A stretch of DNA of 64,000 nucleotides from Sphingopyxis sp. MWB1 (GCF_000763945.1 NZ_JQFJ01000002.1:2469501-2533500), one strand, 5' to 3'. Shown: positions 53,330 through 62,014, numbered from the stretch's first letter. Notes: generated by a model from the sequence alone, not told the origin. Program-made: numbers and translations.

Positions 53330-53725
53330 TTAGCGATCGGGCGGGCCCAAGGTTTCGATGATGCGGCAGTCGCTGATCTTGCCCTGGTGGCAGGAGGTGA
53401 TCATGCGGGCGACTTCGGCGCGCATTTTGCCGAGGTCGGCGATTTTGGCGTCGATGGCGTCGAGGTGGGCGGTGGCGATGCGGTCGACGGCGTCGCAGGG
53501 CTGGCTCGCGTCGTCCGAAAGCGCGAGCAGTTCGCGGACATCGTCCAGCCGGAAGCCGAGGTCGCGCGCGCGGCGGATGAAGGAGAGGCGCTGGCGGTGC
53601 GCCGCGCCATAGCTGCGATAATTGGATGCGGTGCGGGCCGGGGGAGGCAGCAGCCCCTCTTTTTCATAATAGCGGATGGTGGCCGCCCTTGTGCCCGTGG
53701 TGGCCGCGAGTTCGCCGATGCGCAT
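53330..53725 (-). CDS. Metal-type MerR family regulator (ZntR/CadR-like)
   Basis: 131 residues. The MerR HTH is MRIGELAATTGTRAATIRYYEKEGLLPPPART, then a dimerisation helix (DAIDAKIADLGKMRAEVARM). Metal-loop cysteines occur at SQPCDAV and in TSCHQGKISDCRIIE, the pattern of Zn/Cd/Pb-sensing MerR proteins. It lies 65 nt downstream of the TonB receptor gene on the same strand, so the pair probably form one operon. The metal cannot be fixed from the sequence. Confidence 0.88.
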   Translation of the reverse strand: MRIGELAATTGTRAATIRYYEKEGLLPPPARTASNYRSYGAAHRQRLSFIRRARDLGFRLDDVRELLALSDDASQPCDAVDRIATAHLDAIDAKIADLGKMRAEVARMITSCHQGKISDCRIIETLGPPDR

Positions 53726-53790
53726 GATGATCGCCCCTTAATCGCGCTGTTTTTTGTGCGATCATGGCTTAACCCCCCGATCGCACAGGC

Positions 53791-55785
53791 TCAATGACCC
53801 GCGCCGAATTTGAACCGCACGCCGCCATTGACGACAAAGCCGTCGATCGGCCCCCATGCGTCGACGGTCCATCGCCCGTCGGGAGCGCGCGCGGGAAGGG
53901 GCAGCGGATCATATTTGGTCTGGCGGATATCGAGGATATTTTCGGCATTCACGAACAGGCTGATCCTGCCAAGGACGATTTCAGCGAGCGCGCCCAGTTC
54001 GAAATAGGGACGGCTGTGGGTGCGATAGGGATTATCGTCGAGGGGTTGCCGGCCGGTATAATAGGCCTCGATCCCGACCCGGCCCTTGCCATGTTCTTCC
54101 CACATGCCGACGAGGCCGGCGGTGTGGCGCGGGGTGCGCGGGACCGGGCGGCGCCCGGCGCCCGACGGGGCGGGTTCGTGCGCATCGACGAGGACATAGC
54201 TGCCCGTGAGAGAAAAGGATTGCCAGCGATAGCGCAGCATCAGTTCGGCGCCCCGCGTGCGCGTCGTCCCGTCGGCGTTGATGAGGCGGACGCGGTCGGT
54301 ATCGACGGTCTGAAGCTGGAGCCCATGGTCGATGTCGGAGGCGAAGAGGGTGACGTTCGCTTCCAGCCCGTTCGCGGCATAGCCCAGGTCGAGCGCGGCG
54401 GTCGTCGCGGTTTCCGCCTTGAGGTTGCCGAGCGGTTCGAGCCGCGCGAGGCCCGCTGCCTCTATCGCGTCGACAAAGGGGGTAGGGGCATAAAAGCCCT
54501 TGCCCACCGAGGCGCGGACCGTCCAGGCGCCGGGGCGATAAAGGGCCGACAGGCGCGGGCTGAGATGCGTGCCATATTCGCTGTGGAAATCGGCGCGCGC
54601 GCTGGCCGCCAGCAGAATATCGTCGCTCAACTCCTGTTCGACCTGGCCGAAAAGGGCGGGAGCGGTGTAGCGATAATCGAAGGAGGGGAAGGCGCGCGAG
54701 CGATAGCGGTCGGCCTGAAGCGCGGTGCCGGCCCGCCAGCTGGTCGCCCCCTGGGTGCCGCCGAGCGAGACTTCGCCGAAATAGGTGGTTTGGCGGCTCG
54801 TGTCGCGGTCGGTCCCGAAGTGCTGGCGGTGCCGCTGTGCCATCACCGATGCGCGGGCGTGAAGCGTGCCGATGCCTTCGATAGGAATTTCGGTCAGCAG
54901 CCCGGCGTCATAGCGGCGGCTGTCCTGCGTCAGCGGGAAGGGCTGGCCATCGGGCATGTCCTGCCCCGGCAGCGTGCCGCCGACGCGATCCTCGGTCATG
55001 GCGCCCGCGGTCAGCAACAGATTGGCGCCATCATCGCCTTCCCAGAAAAGGCGGGGGCGGACGGTCCAGCGTTCATAGCCGGGCATGTCGATCCAGCCGT
55101 CGTCGTCGAGATCCTGGCGGGTCTGGCGATGATAGCCCCCGGTCAGCGACGCGCTGATGTTCGGGCTGAGGGGAAGGGCGCCATAGCCGGTGATGTCCTG
55201 GCCATCGCGGCTGGTGAGGTTGAACAGCATTTCGGCCTGAGCCTCGGCGCGCGGGCGGCGCGAGACGAGGTTGATGACCCCGCCAAGCGCCGACGGGCCG
55301 TAAAGCGCCGAGGCGCTGCCCTTGATCACCTCCACCTGGCCGAGATCGGTCGGCGGGATTTGCAGCAGGCCGATCGAGGAGGGCTGGCCGCCATAAAGCG
55401 GAAGGCCATCGGACAGCAATTGCGTATAGCGCCCCGCCATACCCTGCATGCGGATGTTCGAGGAGCCCAATGCCGCCGAGCTGAGCTGGACCCGAACGCC
55501 CGGCGTTTCGGCGACGAGCATCGAGATATTGCCGGGGGTCATCAGCAGCTTTTCTTCAATCTCTTCGCGATTGATGACATCGACGCGGATCACCTCATCC
55601 TGCACACGCCGGCCTGAACGGGTGGCCTGGACGAGAATCTCTTCCTCGCCTTCGTGGGCGTCATGGGCGTCGTGAGCGTCGGAGGGCGCGTCAGCATGCT
55701 GCGCGGCAGCCTCCATGGGACAGAGCGCGAGGCTCCATGCGAGCGCCGCTGCCGCGACGGAAAGAATCTTGGAAGGGGTGGTCAC
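53791..55785 (-). CDS. TonB-dependent outer-membrane receptor with His-rich N terminus
   Basis: 664 residues. After the signal peptide (VAAAALAWSLALCP) comes a His/Asp-rich stretch (QHADAPSDAHDAHDAHEGEEE), then a TonB box-like EILVQATRSGRRVQDE, the plug domain (ETPGVRVQLSSAALGSSNIRMQGMAGRYTQLLSDGLPLYGG) and a long beta-barrel ending in a C-terminal aromatic strand (GVRFKFGAGH). His-rich N termini suggest metal or metallophore uptake, which fits the adjacent metal-type MerR gene. Substrate unproven. Confidence 0.93.
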   Translation of the reverse strand: MTTPSKILSVAAAALAWSLALCPMEAAAQHADAPSDAHDAHDAHEGEEEILVQATRSGRRVQDEVIRVDVINREEIEEKLLMTPGNISMLVAETPGVRVQLSSAALGSSNIRMQGMAGRYTQLLSDGLPLYGGQPSSIGLLQIPPTDLGQVEVIKGSASALYGPSALGGVINLVSRRPRAEAQAEMLFNLTSRDGQDITGYGALPLSPNISASLTGGYHRQTRQDLDDDGWIDMPGYERWTVRPRLFWEGDDGANLLLTAGAMTEDRVGGTLPGQDMPDGQPFPLTQDSRRYDAGLLTEIPIEGIGTLHARASVMAQRHRQHFGTDRDTSRQTTYFGEVSLGGTQGATSWRAGTALQADRYRSRAFPSFDYRYTAPALFGQVEQELSDDILLAASARADFHSEYGTHLSPRLSALYRPGAWTVRASVGKGFYAPTPFVDAIEAAGLARLEPLGNLKAETATTAALDLGYAANGLEANVTLFASDIDHGLQLQTVDTDRVRLINADGTTRTRGAELMLRYRWQSFSLTGSYVLVDAHEPAPSGAGRRPVPRTPRHTAGLVGMWEEHGKGRVGIEAYYTGRQPLDDNPYRTHSRPYFELGALAEIVLGRISLFVNAENILDIRQTKYDPLPLPARAPDGRWTVDAWGPIDGFVVNGGVRFKFGAGH

Positions 55786-55838
55786 GCCTATACTCCGCCG
55801 ACAGGAACCGCGCCATCGACGGCGCGGCAGGTTGGCGC

Positions 55839-55869
55839 GCCATAAAGGTTGAAGTCGCTATAAGGTCAA
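55839..55869 (-). promoter_or_regulatory. Candidate MerR-type promoter of the TonB receptor gene
   Basis: On the minus strand, TTGACC (complement of 55864-55869) and TATGGC (complement of 55839-55844) are separated by 19 bp, the over-long spacer that MerR-family activators correct. The spacer starts TTATAGCGACT, like metal-type MerR operators, though its right half is only a partial dyad partner. It lies about 55 bp before the receptor ATG. Confidence 0.55.
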
Positions 55870-55997
55870 GCGGGGCGCGAGGGGAGGCGGCGCGTTGGCG
55901 ATGACGCCGCATCATGGCAAATTCCTATGTTGCGGGGGCGCCCGGAACTGCTGCGGACGAAGGAGGCCGCCGCCGATGATCGGTAAGCCGGGGCGAT

Positions 55998-56099
55998 AGC
56001 TGGAGATTGCTTCTCCCGGCTTTGCCGGGCTCGCAATGACGCCGGCGCCTGGGGCGGTGGGTGGTGCTGGACCCCGGATCAAGTCCGGGGTGACGAGGT
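55998..56099. repeat. Two adjacent REPs of different families
   Basis: A CTCCCGGC-TTTGCCGGG element with TCGCAATGACG tail (55999-56041) followed by ACCCCGGATCAAGTCCGGGG with TGACGA tail (56069-56097). Their co-location resembles composite REP clusters. Confidence 0.8.
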
Positions 56100-56249
56100 G
56101 GGGGAGGGGTGACGAGGCGTAGGAGGAGGGATCGTGTGGGGGAGGAGTGACTTTGCGGGAGAAGGATGATTTTATCCATATGGGTTAAAATATCTTGACA
56201 TCGTCACGCTGATATGGCACATATGTCACATCATGCAGAAATGCGAGTC

Positions 56250-56282
56250 GGGCCGGCGCCTTTGGGGCGTGCGGCCCTTTTT
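56250..56282 (+). terminator. Terminator-like hairpin upstream of the GTA genes
   Basis: GGGCCG (56250-56255), inner CGCC/GGCG pair and CGGCCC (56272-56277) form a stem with a small internal loop, followed by TTTTTC. It lies between a TTGACA-containing upstream stretch and the GTG start at 56298, so it could attenuate the cluster or end a short RNA. Confidence 0.65.
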
Positions 56283-56297
56283 CGTGGGAGATGGGCG

Positions 56298-56865
56298 GTG
56301 GCAAGGGATGAGGTGGAGGATGTGATCGGGTCGCATGAGAATGTGCCCCTGCAGCTTCGCAAGCGGCGCGCGAGCGGGTGGACGGCGGCGCGTAAGCGCG
56401 CCTTTCTGACCGAGCTGGCGCATAGCTGTCATGTCGGGCGCGCGCATCGGGCGGCGGGGCTGGGGCCGACGGCGGCCTATGGGCTGCGGCGGCGCGACCC
56501 CGAATTTGCGGCGCAATGGCAGGAAGCGCTGGTGCAGGGATATGAGCGGCTCGACATGGCGTTGCTGCGCCGCGCGCTCGAAGTCGTGGGCGAGCTGGAG
56601 CTGGATGAGCCGAGCGAGCCGATTGTGAAGATGAGCGTCGATCAGGCGATTGATGTGATGAACAAGCATCGCCAGAGCGTGGTCGGCGGGCGCGCGCGCG
56701 GCTGGACGCCGCCGCGGCTGGCGAGCCAGGAGGAAACCGACGCGGTGCTGATGAAGCGCATCGCGATGGTCAAGCGGCGCAAGGCGCGGCTCGCGGCGAT
56801 CGGCGACGGCAAGGCCAGGCTGACCGGCGCGAGGGCGAAACCCGCGCCGAAGCAGGGCGGTTGAA
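56298..56865 (+). CDS. GTA-type terminase small subunit-like protein
   Basis: 188 residues from GTG 56298, preceded by GGGAG; an ATG at 56214 in the same frame would read through the terminator-like hairpin and is disfavoured. An HTH-like segment (WTAARKRAFLTELAHSCHVGRAHRAAGLGPTAAYGLRRRDPEFAAQW) is typical of DNA-recognition parts of small terminases. The tail is Lys/Arg/Ala rich. It directly precedes the large terminase, ending where that gene begins. Confidence 0.8.
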
Positions 56866-58248
56866 ATGGCGCGCGGGACCGGAGCGGGGAAGAAGGCCGC
56901 GGGGCTGGAGAGCGATATCCGCTCGCGCCAGCGCCGCTCCGACGATTTGATGGCGCAGCTTCGCACCATGGATGTGGACGCGCGGCGCTTTGTGCTGCGC
57001 GGGTTGAATCTGGCGCAGCGCGGCGAGCTGGCGGCGCGCTGGTATGGCTTTGAACTGGATGGACAGCGCGAGCCTGCGGGCGACTGGCGCATCTGGCTGA
57101 TCCGCGCGGGGCGCGGATTTGGCAAGACGCGCGCGGGCGCCGAATGGGTGAGCGAATATATGCGCGCCGTTCCCGACGCGCGCATCGCGCTGGTCGCCGC
57201 GACGCTGGCCGATGGGCAGCGGGTGATGGTCGAGGGGCCAAGCGGGCTGATTGCGCTCGCGCGGCTGGGCGAACGCCCACGCTGGTATCCGAGCCGGCGC
57301 GAGTTGCGCTTTCCGGGCGGGGGGGTGGCGACGCTTTATTCGGCCGAAGCCGGGGAGGAATTGCGCGGCCCCGAACATCATGCCGCCTGGTGCGACGAGC
57401 TGGCCAAATGGCGCGGCGGGGTCGCGGTATGGGACAATCTGATGCTGGGGCTGCGGCGGGGGGAATGCCCGCGCGCGGTGGTGACGACGACGCCGCGGCC
57501 CAATGCGGTGATGCGCAAGATCATGGCGGCTCCGGGGCTGGTCGAAACGCGCGGGGCGACGCGCGACAATCCCTATCTGCCCGATAATTTCGTCGCGGCG
57601 ATGCTCGAAAGCTATGGCGGGACGCGGCTGGGGCGGCAGGAACTGGACGGCGAATTGCTGGAGGATGCCGAAGGCGCGCTGTGGAGCCGGGCGCTGATCG
57701 AACGCTGCCGGGTCGATGCGGGCGCGGCGGACAAGCTGGTGCGCGTCGTGATCGGAGTCGATCCCCCTGCGACGAGCCATGGCGATGCCTGCGGGATTAT
57801 CGTCGCGGCGCTGCTGCGCGACGGGCGGATCGCGGTGGTCGAGGATGCGAGCGCCCAGAAGGCGGCGCCCGGCGTCTGGGCACAGGCGGTCGCGAGCGCC
57901 GCGGCGCGCTGGGGCGCCGAGCGGGTGATTGCCGAGAGCAATATGGGCGGCGAAATGGTCGCGGCGACCTTGCGCGCGGCGTCGGTGACGCTGCCGGTGG
58001 TCGCAGTGCATGCGAGCGTCGGCAAGGCGCGGCGCGCGGAGCCGGTCGCGCTCGCCTATGAACGCGGCGCGGTGGTCCATGCGGGGGCGTTTGAGGCGCT
58101 GGAGGATGAGCTGTGCGGGCTGCAGATGGGCGGCGGCTATGCCGGACCGGGCCGCTCGCCCGATCGGGCCGATGCCTGCGTTTGGGCGGTGGCGGCGCTG
58201 CTCGACGGGATGCAGCGCGGGCGCGTGCCGGGGGTGCGGCGGGTTTGA
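56866..58248 (+). CDS. GTA/phage terminase large subunit
   Basis: 460 residues. The packaging ATPase has Walker A AGRGFGKTR (81-89) and Walker B with Asp177/Glu178 in HHAAWCDELAKW; the RNase H-like nuclease is seen in VVIGVDPPATSHGD and DRADACVWAV. It matches the RcGTA gp2 type that fills capsids with host DNA. It is the second gene of the GTA cluster, followed by a repeat-filled gap of ~340 bp before the portal gene. Confidence 0.92.
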   Translation: MARGTGAGKKAAGLESDIRSRQRRSDDLMAQLRTMDVDARRFVLRGLNLAQRGELAARWYGFELDGQREPAGDWRIWLIRAGRGFGKTRAGAEWVSEYMRAVPDARIALVAATLADGQRVMVEGPSGLIALARLGERPRWYPSRRELRFPGGGVATLYSAEAGEELRGPEHHAAWCDELAKWRGGVAVWDNLMLGLRRGECPRAVVTTTPRPNAVMRKIMAAPGLVETRGATRDNPYLPDNFVAAMLESYGGTRLGRQELDGELLEDAEGALWSRALIERCRVDAGAADKLVRVVIGVDPPATSHGDACGIIVAALLRDGRIAVVEDASAQKAAPGVWAQAVASAAARWGAERVIAESNMGGEMVAATLRAASVTLPVVAVHASVGKARRAEPVALAYERGAVVHAGAFEALEDELCGLQMGGGYAGPGRSPDRADACVWAVAALLDGMQRGRVPGVRRV

Positions 58249-58590
58249 GCGGGGAGCGGGGTGCGGCGTGTCTCGACTTCGCTCGACACGAGCGGGGAGG
58301 GGGTGCGGGGGCTGACTCTCCACGGCAGTGTTCGGGCGCGGTCGCCCAAGGTTTTGCCGCAGGGAATGATCGAGACGTAGGTTCGTCACCCCGGGCTTGA
58401 CCCGGGGGCCATGACTTCGGCGTCGCAGTGGATCCCGGATCAAGTCCGGGATGACGAACCGGGTCAAGTCCGGGATGACGAAGCGGAACAAGTCCCGGGA
58501 TGACGCGCCGGGTCGCGTCCGGGATGACGAGGGGGGTCAAGCCCGGGGTGACGGGCTTTTTTGCTGGGCGGACGCCATAGGGAGACAAGC
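58249..58590. repeat. Repeat-filled gap between terminase and portal genes
   Basis: About 342 bp with no gene. A TCGACTTCGCTCGACACGAG element (about 58268) is followed by at least five GATCAAGTCCGGGATGACGA-like units between 58381 and 58560, some in opposite orientation (GTCACCCCGGGCTTGACCC). An AGGGAGAC site lies before the portal start. This is the densest REP cluster of the window. Confidence 0.85.
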
Positions 58591-59697
58591 ATGAACTGGT
58601 TTGGCCGGAAGGCGGCGCAGGGGGTTGCGCGGCCCGCTTTGTCGCGTGTGTATGGGAGTTGGTCGGCGCCCGCGCCTCTTTCGTGGGAGGGGCAGGTGCG
58701 CGCGGGCTATTTGGGCAATGCGATTGTCCAGCGCGCGGTACGGCTGGTGGCCGAGGCGGCGGGGTCGGCGCCGCTCGCGGCGAGCGATCCGGCGCTGGCG
58801 GCGCTGGTTCGTGCGACATCGGCGGGGCAGGGGCTGGTCGAGACGCTGGCGGCGCAATTGCTGCTGCATGGCAATGGCTATGTGCAGATTTTGACCGATG
58901 GCGCGGGCGCGGCGGCGGAGCTGTTTGCGCTGCGCCCCGAGCGGGTGACGGTCGAGGCCGACCGGCGTGGATGGCCCATTGCCTATCGCTACAAGGCGGG
59001 GGGCGAGACGGCGCTGCTGCCGGCGGAGGATGAGGCGGGGCGGCCCGCGGTGGTGCATGTGAAGGCGCTGCACCCGCTCGACGATCATTATGGCGCGGGG
59101 TGCCTGGGCGCGGCGGCGGCGGCGGTGGCGGCGCATAATGCGGCGGCGCGCTGGAATGCCGCGCTGCTGGAGAATGCCGCGCGGCCGTCGGGGGCGCTGG
59201 TCCATGATCCGGGCGACAAGGGCGCGGCGCTGTCGGCGGAGCAGGTCGAGCGATTGCGCGAGGAACTGGCGGAGAGTTTTTCGGGCGGCGTTAATGCGGG
59301 GCGGCCCCTGCTGCTCGAAGGCGGGCTGAAATGGCAGGCGCTGTCGCTGTCGCCCGCCGAGATGGATTTTCTGGCGCTGAAGGATTCGAGCGCGCGCGAA
59401 ATTGCCATGGCGTTCGGTGTGCCGCCGATGCTGCTCGGCCTGCCGGGCGATGCGACCTATGCCAATTATCGCGAGGCCAATCGCGCGCTGTGGCGGCTGA
59501 CGGTGCTGCCGCTGTGCATGAAGATATTGGGGGCGATTTCGCAAGGACTGGCGGGCTGGTTCGAGGGCGCCGAGCTGCGCGTCGATCTGGATAAGGTGCC
59601 CGCGCTGGCGGAGGACCGCATGGCGCTGTGGCGTGAGGTGTCGGGGGCCGACTGGCTGACGGCGGAGGAGAAGAAGGCGTTGCTCGGGGTCGCGTAA
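58591..59697 (+). CDS. HK97-family portal protein
   Basis: 368 residues from ATG 58591 with GGAGA 7 nt upstream. Portal blocks: AIVQRAVRLVAEAAGSAPL, LLLHGNGYVQIL, PSGALVHDPG and EIAMAFGVPPMLLGLPGDATYANYREANRALW, the HK97/GTA gp3 pattern. It forms the dodecameric DNA entry ring. It follows a REP-filled gap and precedes a small gene. Confidence 0.92.
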   Translation: MNWFGRKAAQGVARPALSRVYGSWSAPAPLSWEGQVRAGYLGNAIVQRAVRLVAEAAGSAPLAASDPALAALVRATSAGQGLVETLAAQLLLHGNGYVQILTDGAGAAAELFALRPERVTVEADRRGWPIAYRYKAGGETALLPAEDEAGRPAVVHVKALHPLDDHYGAGCLGAAAAAVAAHNAAARWNAALLENAARPSGALVHDPGDKGAALSAEQVERLREELAESFSGGVNAGRPLLLEGGLKWQALSLSPAEMDFLALKDSSAREIAMAFGVPPMLLGLPGDATYANYREANRALWRLTVLPLCMKILGAISQGLAGWFEGAELRVDLDKVPALAEDRMALWREVSGADWLTAEEKKALLGVA

Positions 59698-59700
59698 CCG

Positions 59701-59780
59701 GCCTTGTCAGCCCGGACTCGATCCGGGGTTCAGGACATTGGCGCTGCTGTGGATCCCGGATCAAGTCCGGGATGACGAAT
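59701..59780. repeat. REP pair between portal and next GTA gene
   Basis: CCCGGACTCGATCCGGGG (about 59709) and ATCCCGGATCAAGTCCGGGATGAC-type element (59752-59777), inserted between two co-directional GTA genes. The same CCGGACTCGATCCGG variant also occurs near 36304. Confidence 0.85.
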
Positions 59781-59793
59781 ATTGGAGATCGAC

Positions 59794-60120
59794 ATGGATG
59801 ATGAAGAGGCTCTGGCGCGGCTGGTCGCGCTGGCGGGGACGGGTGCGTCCGGGGTTCCGGGGGCGCTTGATGCGGCGTTGCTGCGCGCGGTGGTCGAGGA
59901 GGCGAGCGAGCTGGGCGCGCGGCGGGCGCTGGCGCGCCTCGGCCTCGCCGATGAAGCGGCGCGCGGCGATATTGGCGATCTGCGGCAGTTGTTGGGGGCG
60001 TGGCGCGACGCGAAGCAAAGCGCGTGGAAGGCCGCGGTCGACTGGGCGGTGCGCGGGTCGCTCGCGCTGCTGGTGATCGGGCTGGCGGTGAAGCTGGGGC
60101 TGCCGGGATTGCTGCGTTGA
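59794..60120 (+). CDS. Small GTA-cluster protein (DUF6127-like)
   Basis: 108 residues from ATG 59794, with GGAG 6 nt upstream. An acidic N terminus is followed by Ala/Arg-rich helices (ALLRAVVEEASELGARRALARLGL) and a C-terminal hydrophobic helix (GSLALLVIGLAVKLGLPGLL), so a membrane-tail protein is possible. A protein of this size sits between portal and protease in sphingomonad GTA clusters; the DUF6127 label is tentative. Its stop overlaps the putative protease start. Confidence 0.7.
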   Translation: MDDEEALARLVALAGTGASGVPGALDAALLRAVVEEASELGARRALARLGLADEAARGDIGDLRQLLGAWRDAKQSAWKAAVDWAVRGSLALLVIGLAVKLGLPGLLR

Positions 60121-60725
60121 GGGCGGCGGTGCGGGGCGCGGAGGCGCGCGCGGTACGGGAAAAGGGTTCGCGCGGAGGCGCGGAGGCGCGGAGGGAGGGG
60201 GAGGATTCGCGCAGAGGCGCAGAGAGCGCAGGGGAGAGGGGCGAGACACTGCGGACTTTTTCCTTTCCCGCGGCCCACCCCCCGACCCCCTCCCTCTTGC
60301 GGGAGGGGGAGGTTCGGTTTGCGGGCTATGCGGCGGTGTTCGATCGGGCGGACCGGGGGGGCGATGTGGTGCGCGCGGGGGCCTTTGCGGACAGTTTGCG
60401 GGAGCGGGGGGTGGTGCCCTTGCTGTGGCAGCATCGGCCGGGCGCGGTGATCGGCGCGATTGAGACTTTGGCCGAGGACAAGCGCGGGCTGCGCGTTGTC
60501 GCGCGGGTGACGCATGGGGCAGCGGCGGGGCTGGTCGCGCGCGGGGCGCTGACGGGATTGTCCTTCGGATATCGGGTGCGGGCCGCGCGCGGGACGGCGC
60601 CGCGTGAATTGCTCGCGCTGGAGCTTGCCGAGGTGAGCCTGGTGGCGCGGCCGATGCAGGCGCTGGCGCGGGTGATCGCGGTGGAGGGGGCGAAGCGTCG
60701 GGGCGGGGTTTCCGGCGCGAGGTGA
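60117..60725 (+). CDS. HK97-family prohead protease, repeat-derived N terminus
   Basis: 202 residues if it begins at TTG 60117, which overlaps the upstream stop. The conserved domain starts at VRFAGYAAVFDRADRGGDVVRAGAF and has the catalytic His in LLWQHRPGAVIG and Ser in LTGLSFGY. The first ~55 residues lie on GC-rich repeats (GGAGGCGCGGAGGCGCGG; CCCTCCC-type palindrome) and are Arg/Gly/Glu-rich. An internal TTG near 60297 would give a shorter protein. It processes the capsid precursor. Confidence 0.8.
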   Translation: MRAAVRGAEARAVREKGSRGGAEARREGEDSRRGAESAGERGETLRTFSFPAAHPPTPSLLREGEVRFAGYAAVFDRADRGGDVVRAGAFADSLRERGVVPLLWQHRPGAVIGAIETLAEDKRGLRVVARVTHGAAAGLVARGALTGLSFGYRVRAARGTAPRELLALELAEVSLVARPMQALARVIAVEGAKRRGGVSGAR

Positions 60726-60729
60726 AAGG

Positions 60730-60766
60730 AAGGCGGGCCTCGGGTCGAGCCCGGGGTGACGAAAGA
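60730..60766. repeat. Degenerate REP after the protease gene
   Basis: CCTCGGGTCGAGCCCGGGGTGACG, of the GATCAAGTCC-type family, in the gap before the major capsid gene; a second GC-rich stem (ATCGCGAGTCGATGGGGAGG region, about 60825-60850) follows. Confidence 0.65.
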
Positions 60767-60868
60767 AAATGTTGGGGTCGAAGTCGGCGGCCCCTCCACC
60801 ACGCCCTGAGGGCGCGGTCCCCCTCCCCATCGCGAGTCGATGGGGAGGATTTTTTAAGGAGAATGAGC

Positions 60869-62014
60869 ATGGGTGATATGGGTGTGAAGGCCGATGCGCT
60901 GGAAGGCGCTTTTGATGCGGTGTTGGCGGCAGAGGCGGTGGACGAGCTGAAAGCTTCGGTTGCGGCGCTGAAGCGGCAGGTCGATGCCCAGGCGGTGGGG
61001 GCGGCGCGGCTGCCGCTCGATGGGGCCAAGGCGGCGGAGGATGATCCGGCGCGCGATGCCTTTGTTGAGCGCTATGTAAGGCGCGGGATCGACGCGGGGG
61101 TCGAGATGAAAAGCCTGTCGGGGGCGAGCGGGGCCGACGGCGGCTATGCGGTGCCGCGCGAAATTGACGGCCATATTGCGAGCACGCTGACATCCTTGTC
61201 GCCGATCCGTTCGATTGCCAGCGTCGTGCAGACGGGGACGAGCGGTTATCGCAAGCTGGTCGCCGCGGGATCGACCGGGGCAGGATGGGTTGGCGAGGGC
61301 GAGGCGCGCCCCGGAACCGCGACGCGCAGCCTCGCCGAGATCGCGCCGCCGTCGGGAGAGCTTTATGCCAATCCGGCGGCGAGTCAGGCGATGCTCGACG
61401 ATGCGATGTTCGACGTCGAGGCGTGGCTGGCCGAGGAGATCGGGCGCGAATTTGCCGTGGCGGAAGGGGCGGCCTTTGTCAGCGGCAACGGGGTCAACCG
61501 GCCCAAGGGATTCCTGTCCTATGCCACGACGAATGAAGGCGATGCGGTGCGCGCCTTTGGCACGCTGCAGCATCTCGCGAGCGGGGCGGCGGGGGCTTTC
61601 CCGGCGTCGAACCCGGAGGACAAGCTGGTCGAGCTGGTCCATGCGCTGAAGCCCCCCTATCGCCAGGGGGCGGTGTGGGTGATGAATTCGGACACGCTGG
61701 CGCGCATCCGCACGTTCAAGACCGGCGACGGTGCCTTTGTCTGGCAGCCGGGGCTGGTGGCGGGGCAGGCGGCGACGCTGCTCGGCTATCCGGTGGTTGA
61801 GGCCGAGGATATGCCCGATGTGGCGGCGGGGAGCCTGTCGATCGCCTTTGGCAATTTCCGCGCGGGTTATCTGATCGCCGACCGCGGCGAGACGCGCATT
61901 TTGCGTGATCCCTTCAGCAACAAGCCCTTCGTGCATTTTTATGCAACCAAAAGGGTGGGCGGTGCGATCATCGATTCAAACGCCATCAAGCTGATGAAAT
62001 TCGCCGCCAGCTGA
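60869..62014 (+). CDS. HK97-family major capsid protein
   Basis: 381 residues from ATG 60869 with AAGGAG 7 nt upstream (another ATG two codons earlier). After an N-terminal scaffold-like delta domain (helical, about 1-60) comes the capsid fold with SGADGGYAVPREIDGHI, SYATTNEGDAVRAFG and the C-terminal ILRDPFSNKPFVHFYATKRVGGAIIDSNAIKLMKFAAS. It matches RcGTA gp5. It builds the icosahedral head, and the protease upstream probably trims its N terminus. Confidence 0.93.
   Translation: MGDMGVKADALEGAFDAVLAAEAVDELKASVAALKRQVDAQAVGAARLPLDGAKAAEDDPARDAFVERYVRRGIDAGVEMKSLSGASGADGGYAVPREIDGHIASTLTSLSPIRSIASVVQTGTSGYRKLVAAGSTGAGWVGEGEARPGTATRSLAEIAPPSGELYANPAASQAMLDDAMFDVEAWLAEEIGREFAVAEGAAFVSGNGVNRPKGFLSYATTNEGDAVRAFGTLQHLASGAAGAFPASNPEDKLVELVHALKPPYRQGAVWVMNSDTLARIRTFKTGDGAFVWQPGLVAGQAATLLGYPVVEAEDMPDVAAGSLSIAFGNFRAGYLIADRGETRILRDPFSNKPFVHFYATKRVGGAIIDSNAIKLMKFAAS

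Larger units (their letters stand above)
55786..56249. other. Gene-free region with MerR-type promoter, two REP families and GTA upstream sequence
   Basis: From left to right: the receptor leader and promoter (55839-55869), a GCCCGGC-type palindrome (55999-56041), a GATCAAGTCCGGGG REP (56069-56097), and an AT-rich stretch containing TTGACA at 56195-56200. TGACAT (56196-56201) and ATGTCA (56223-56228) form a 6-bp inverted pair in the same place. No gene is seen. Confidence 0.6.

Noticed and set aside
53794..55617. 607-codon plus-strand frame
   Set aside because: Antisense of the TonB receptor; no signal peptide or domain of its own.
56214..56297. ATG at 56214 as start of the small terminase
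   Set aside because: It would translate through the terminator-like hairpin; GTG 56298 has a Shine-Dalgarno and fits better.
56770..58491. 573-codon minus-strand frame
   Set aside because: Antisense of the terminase large subunit, which shows Walker A and B and nuclease motifs.
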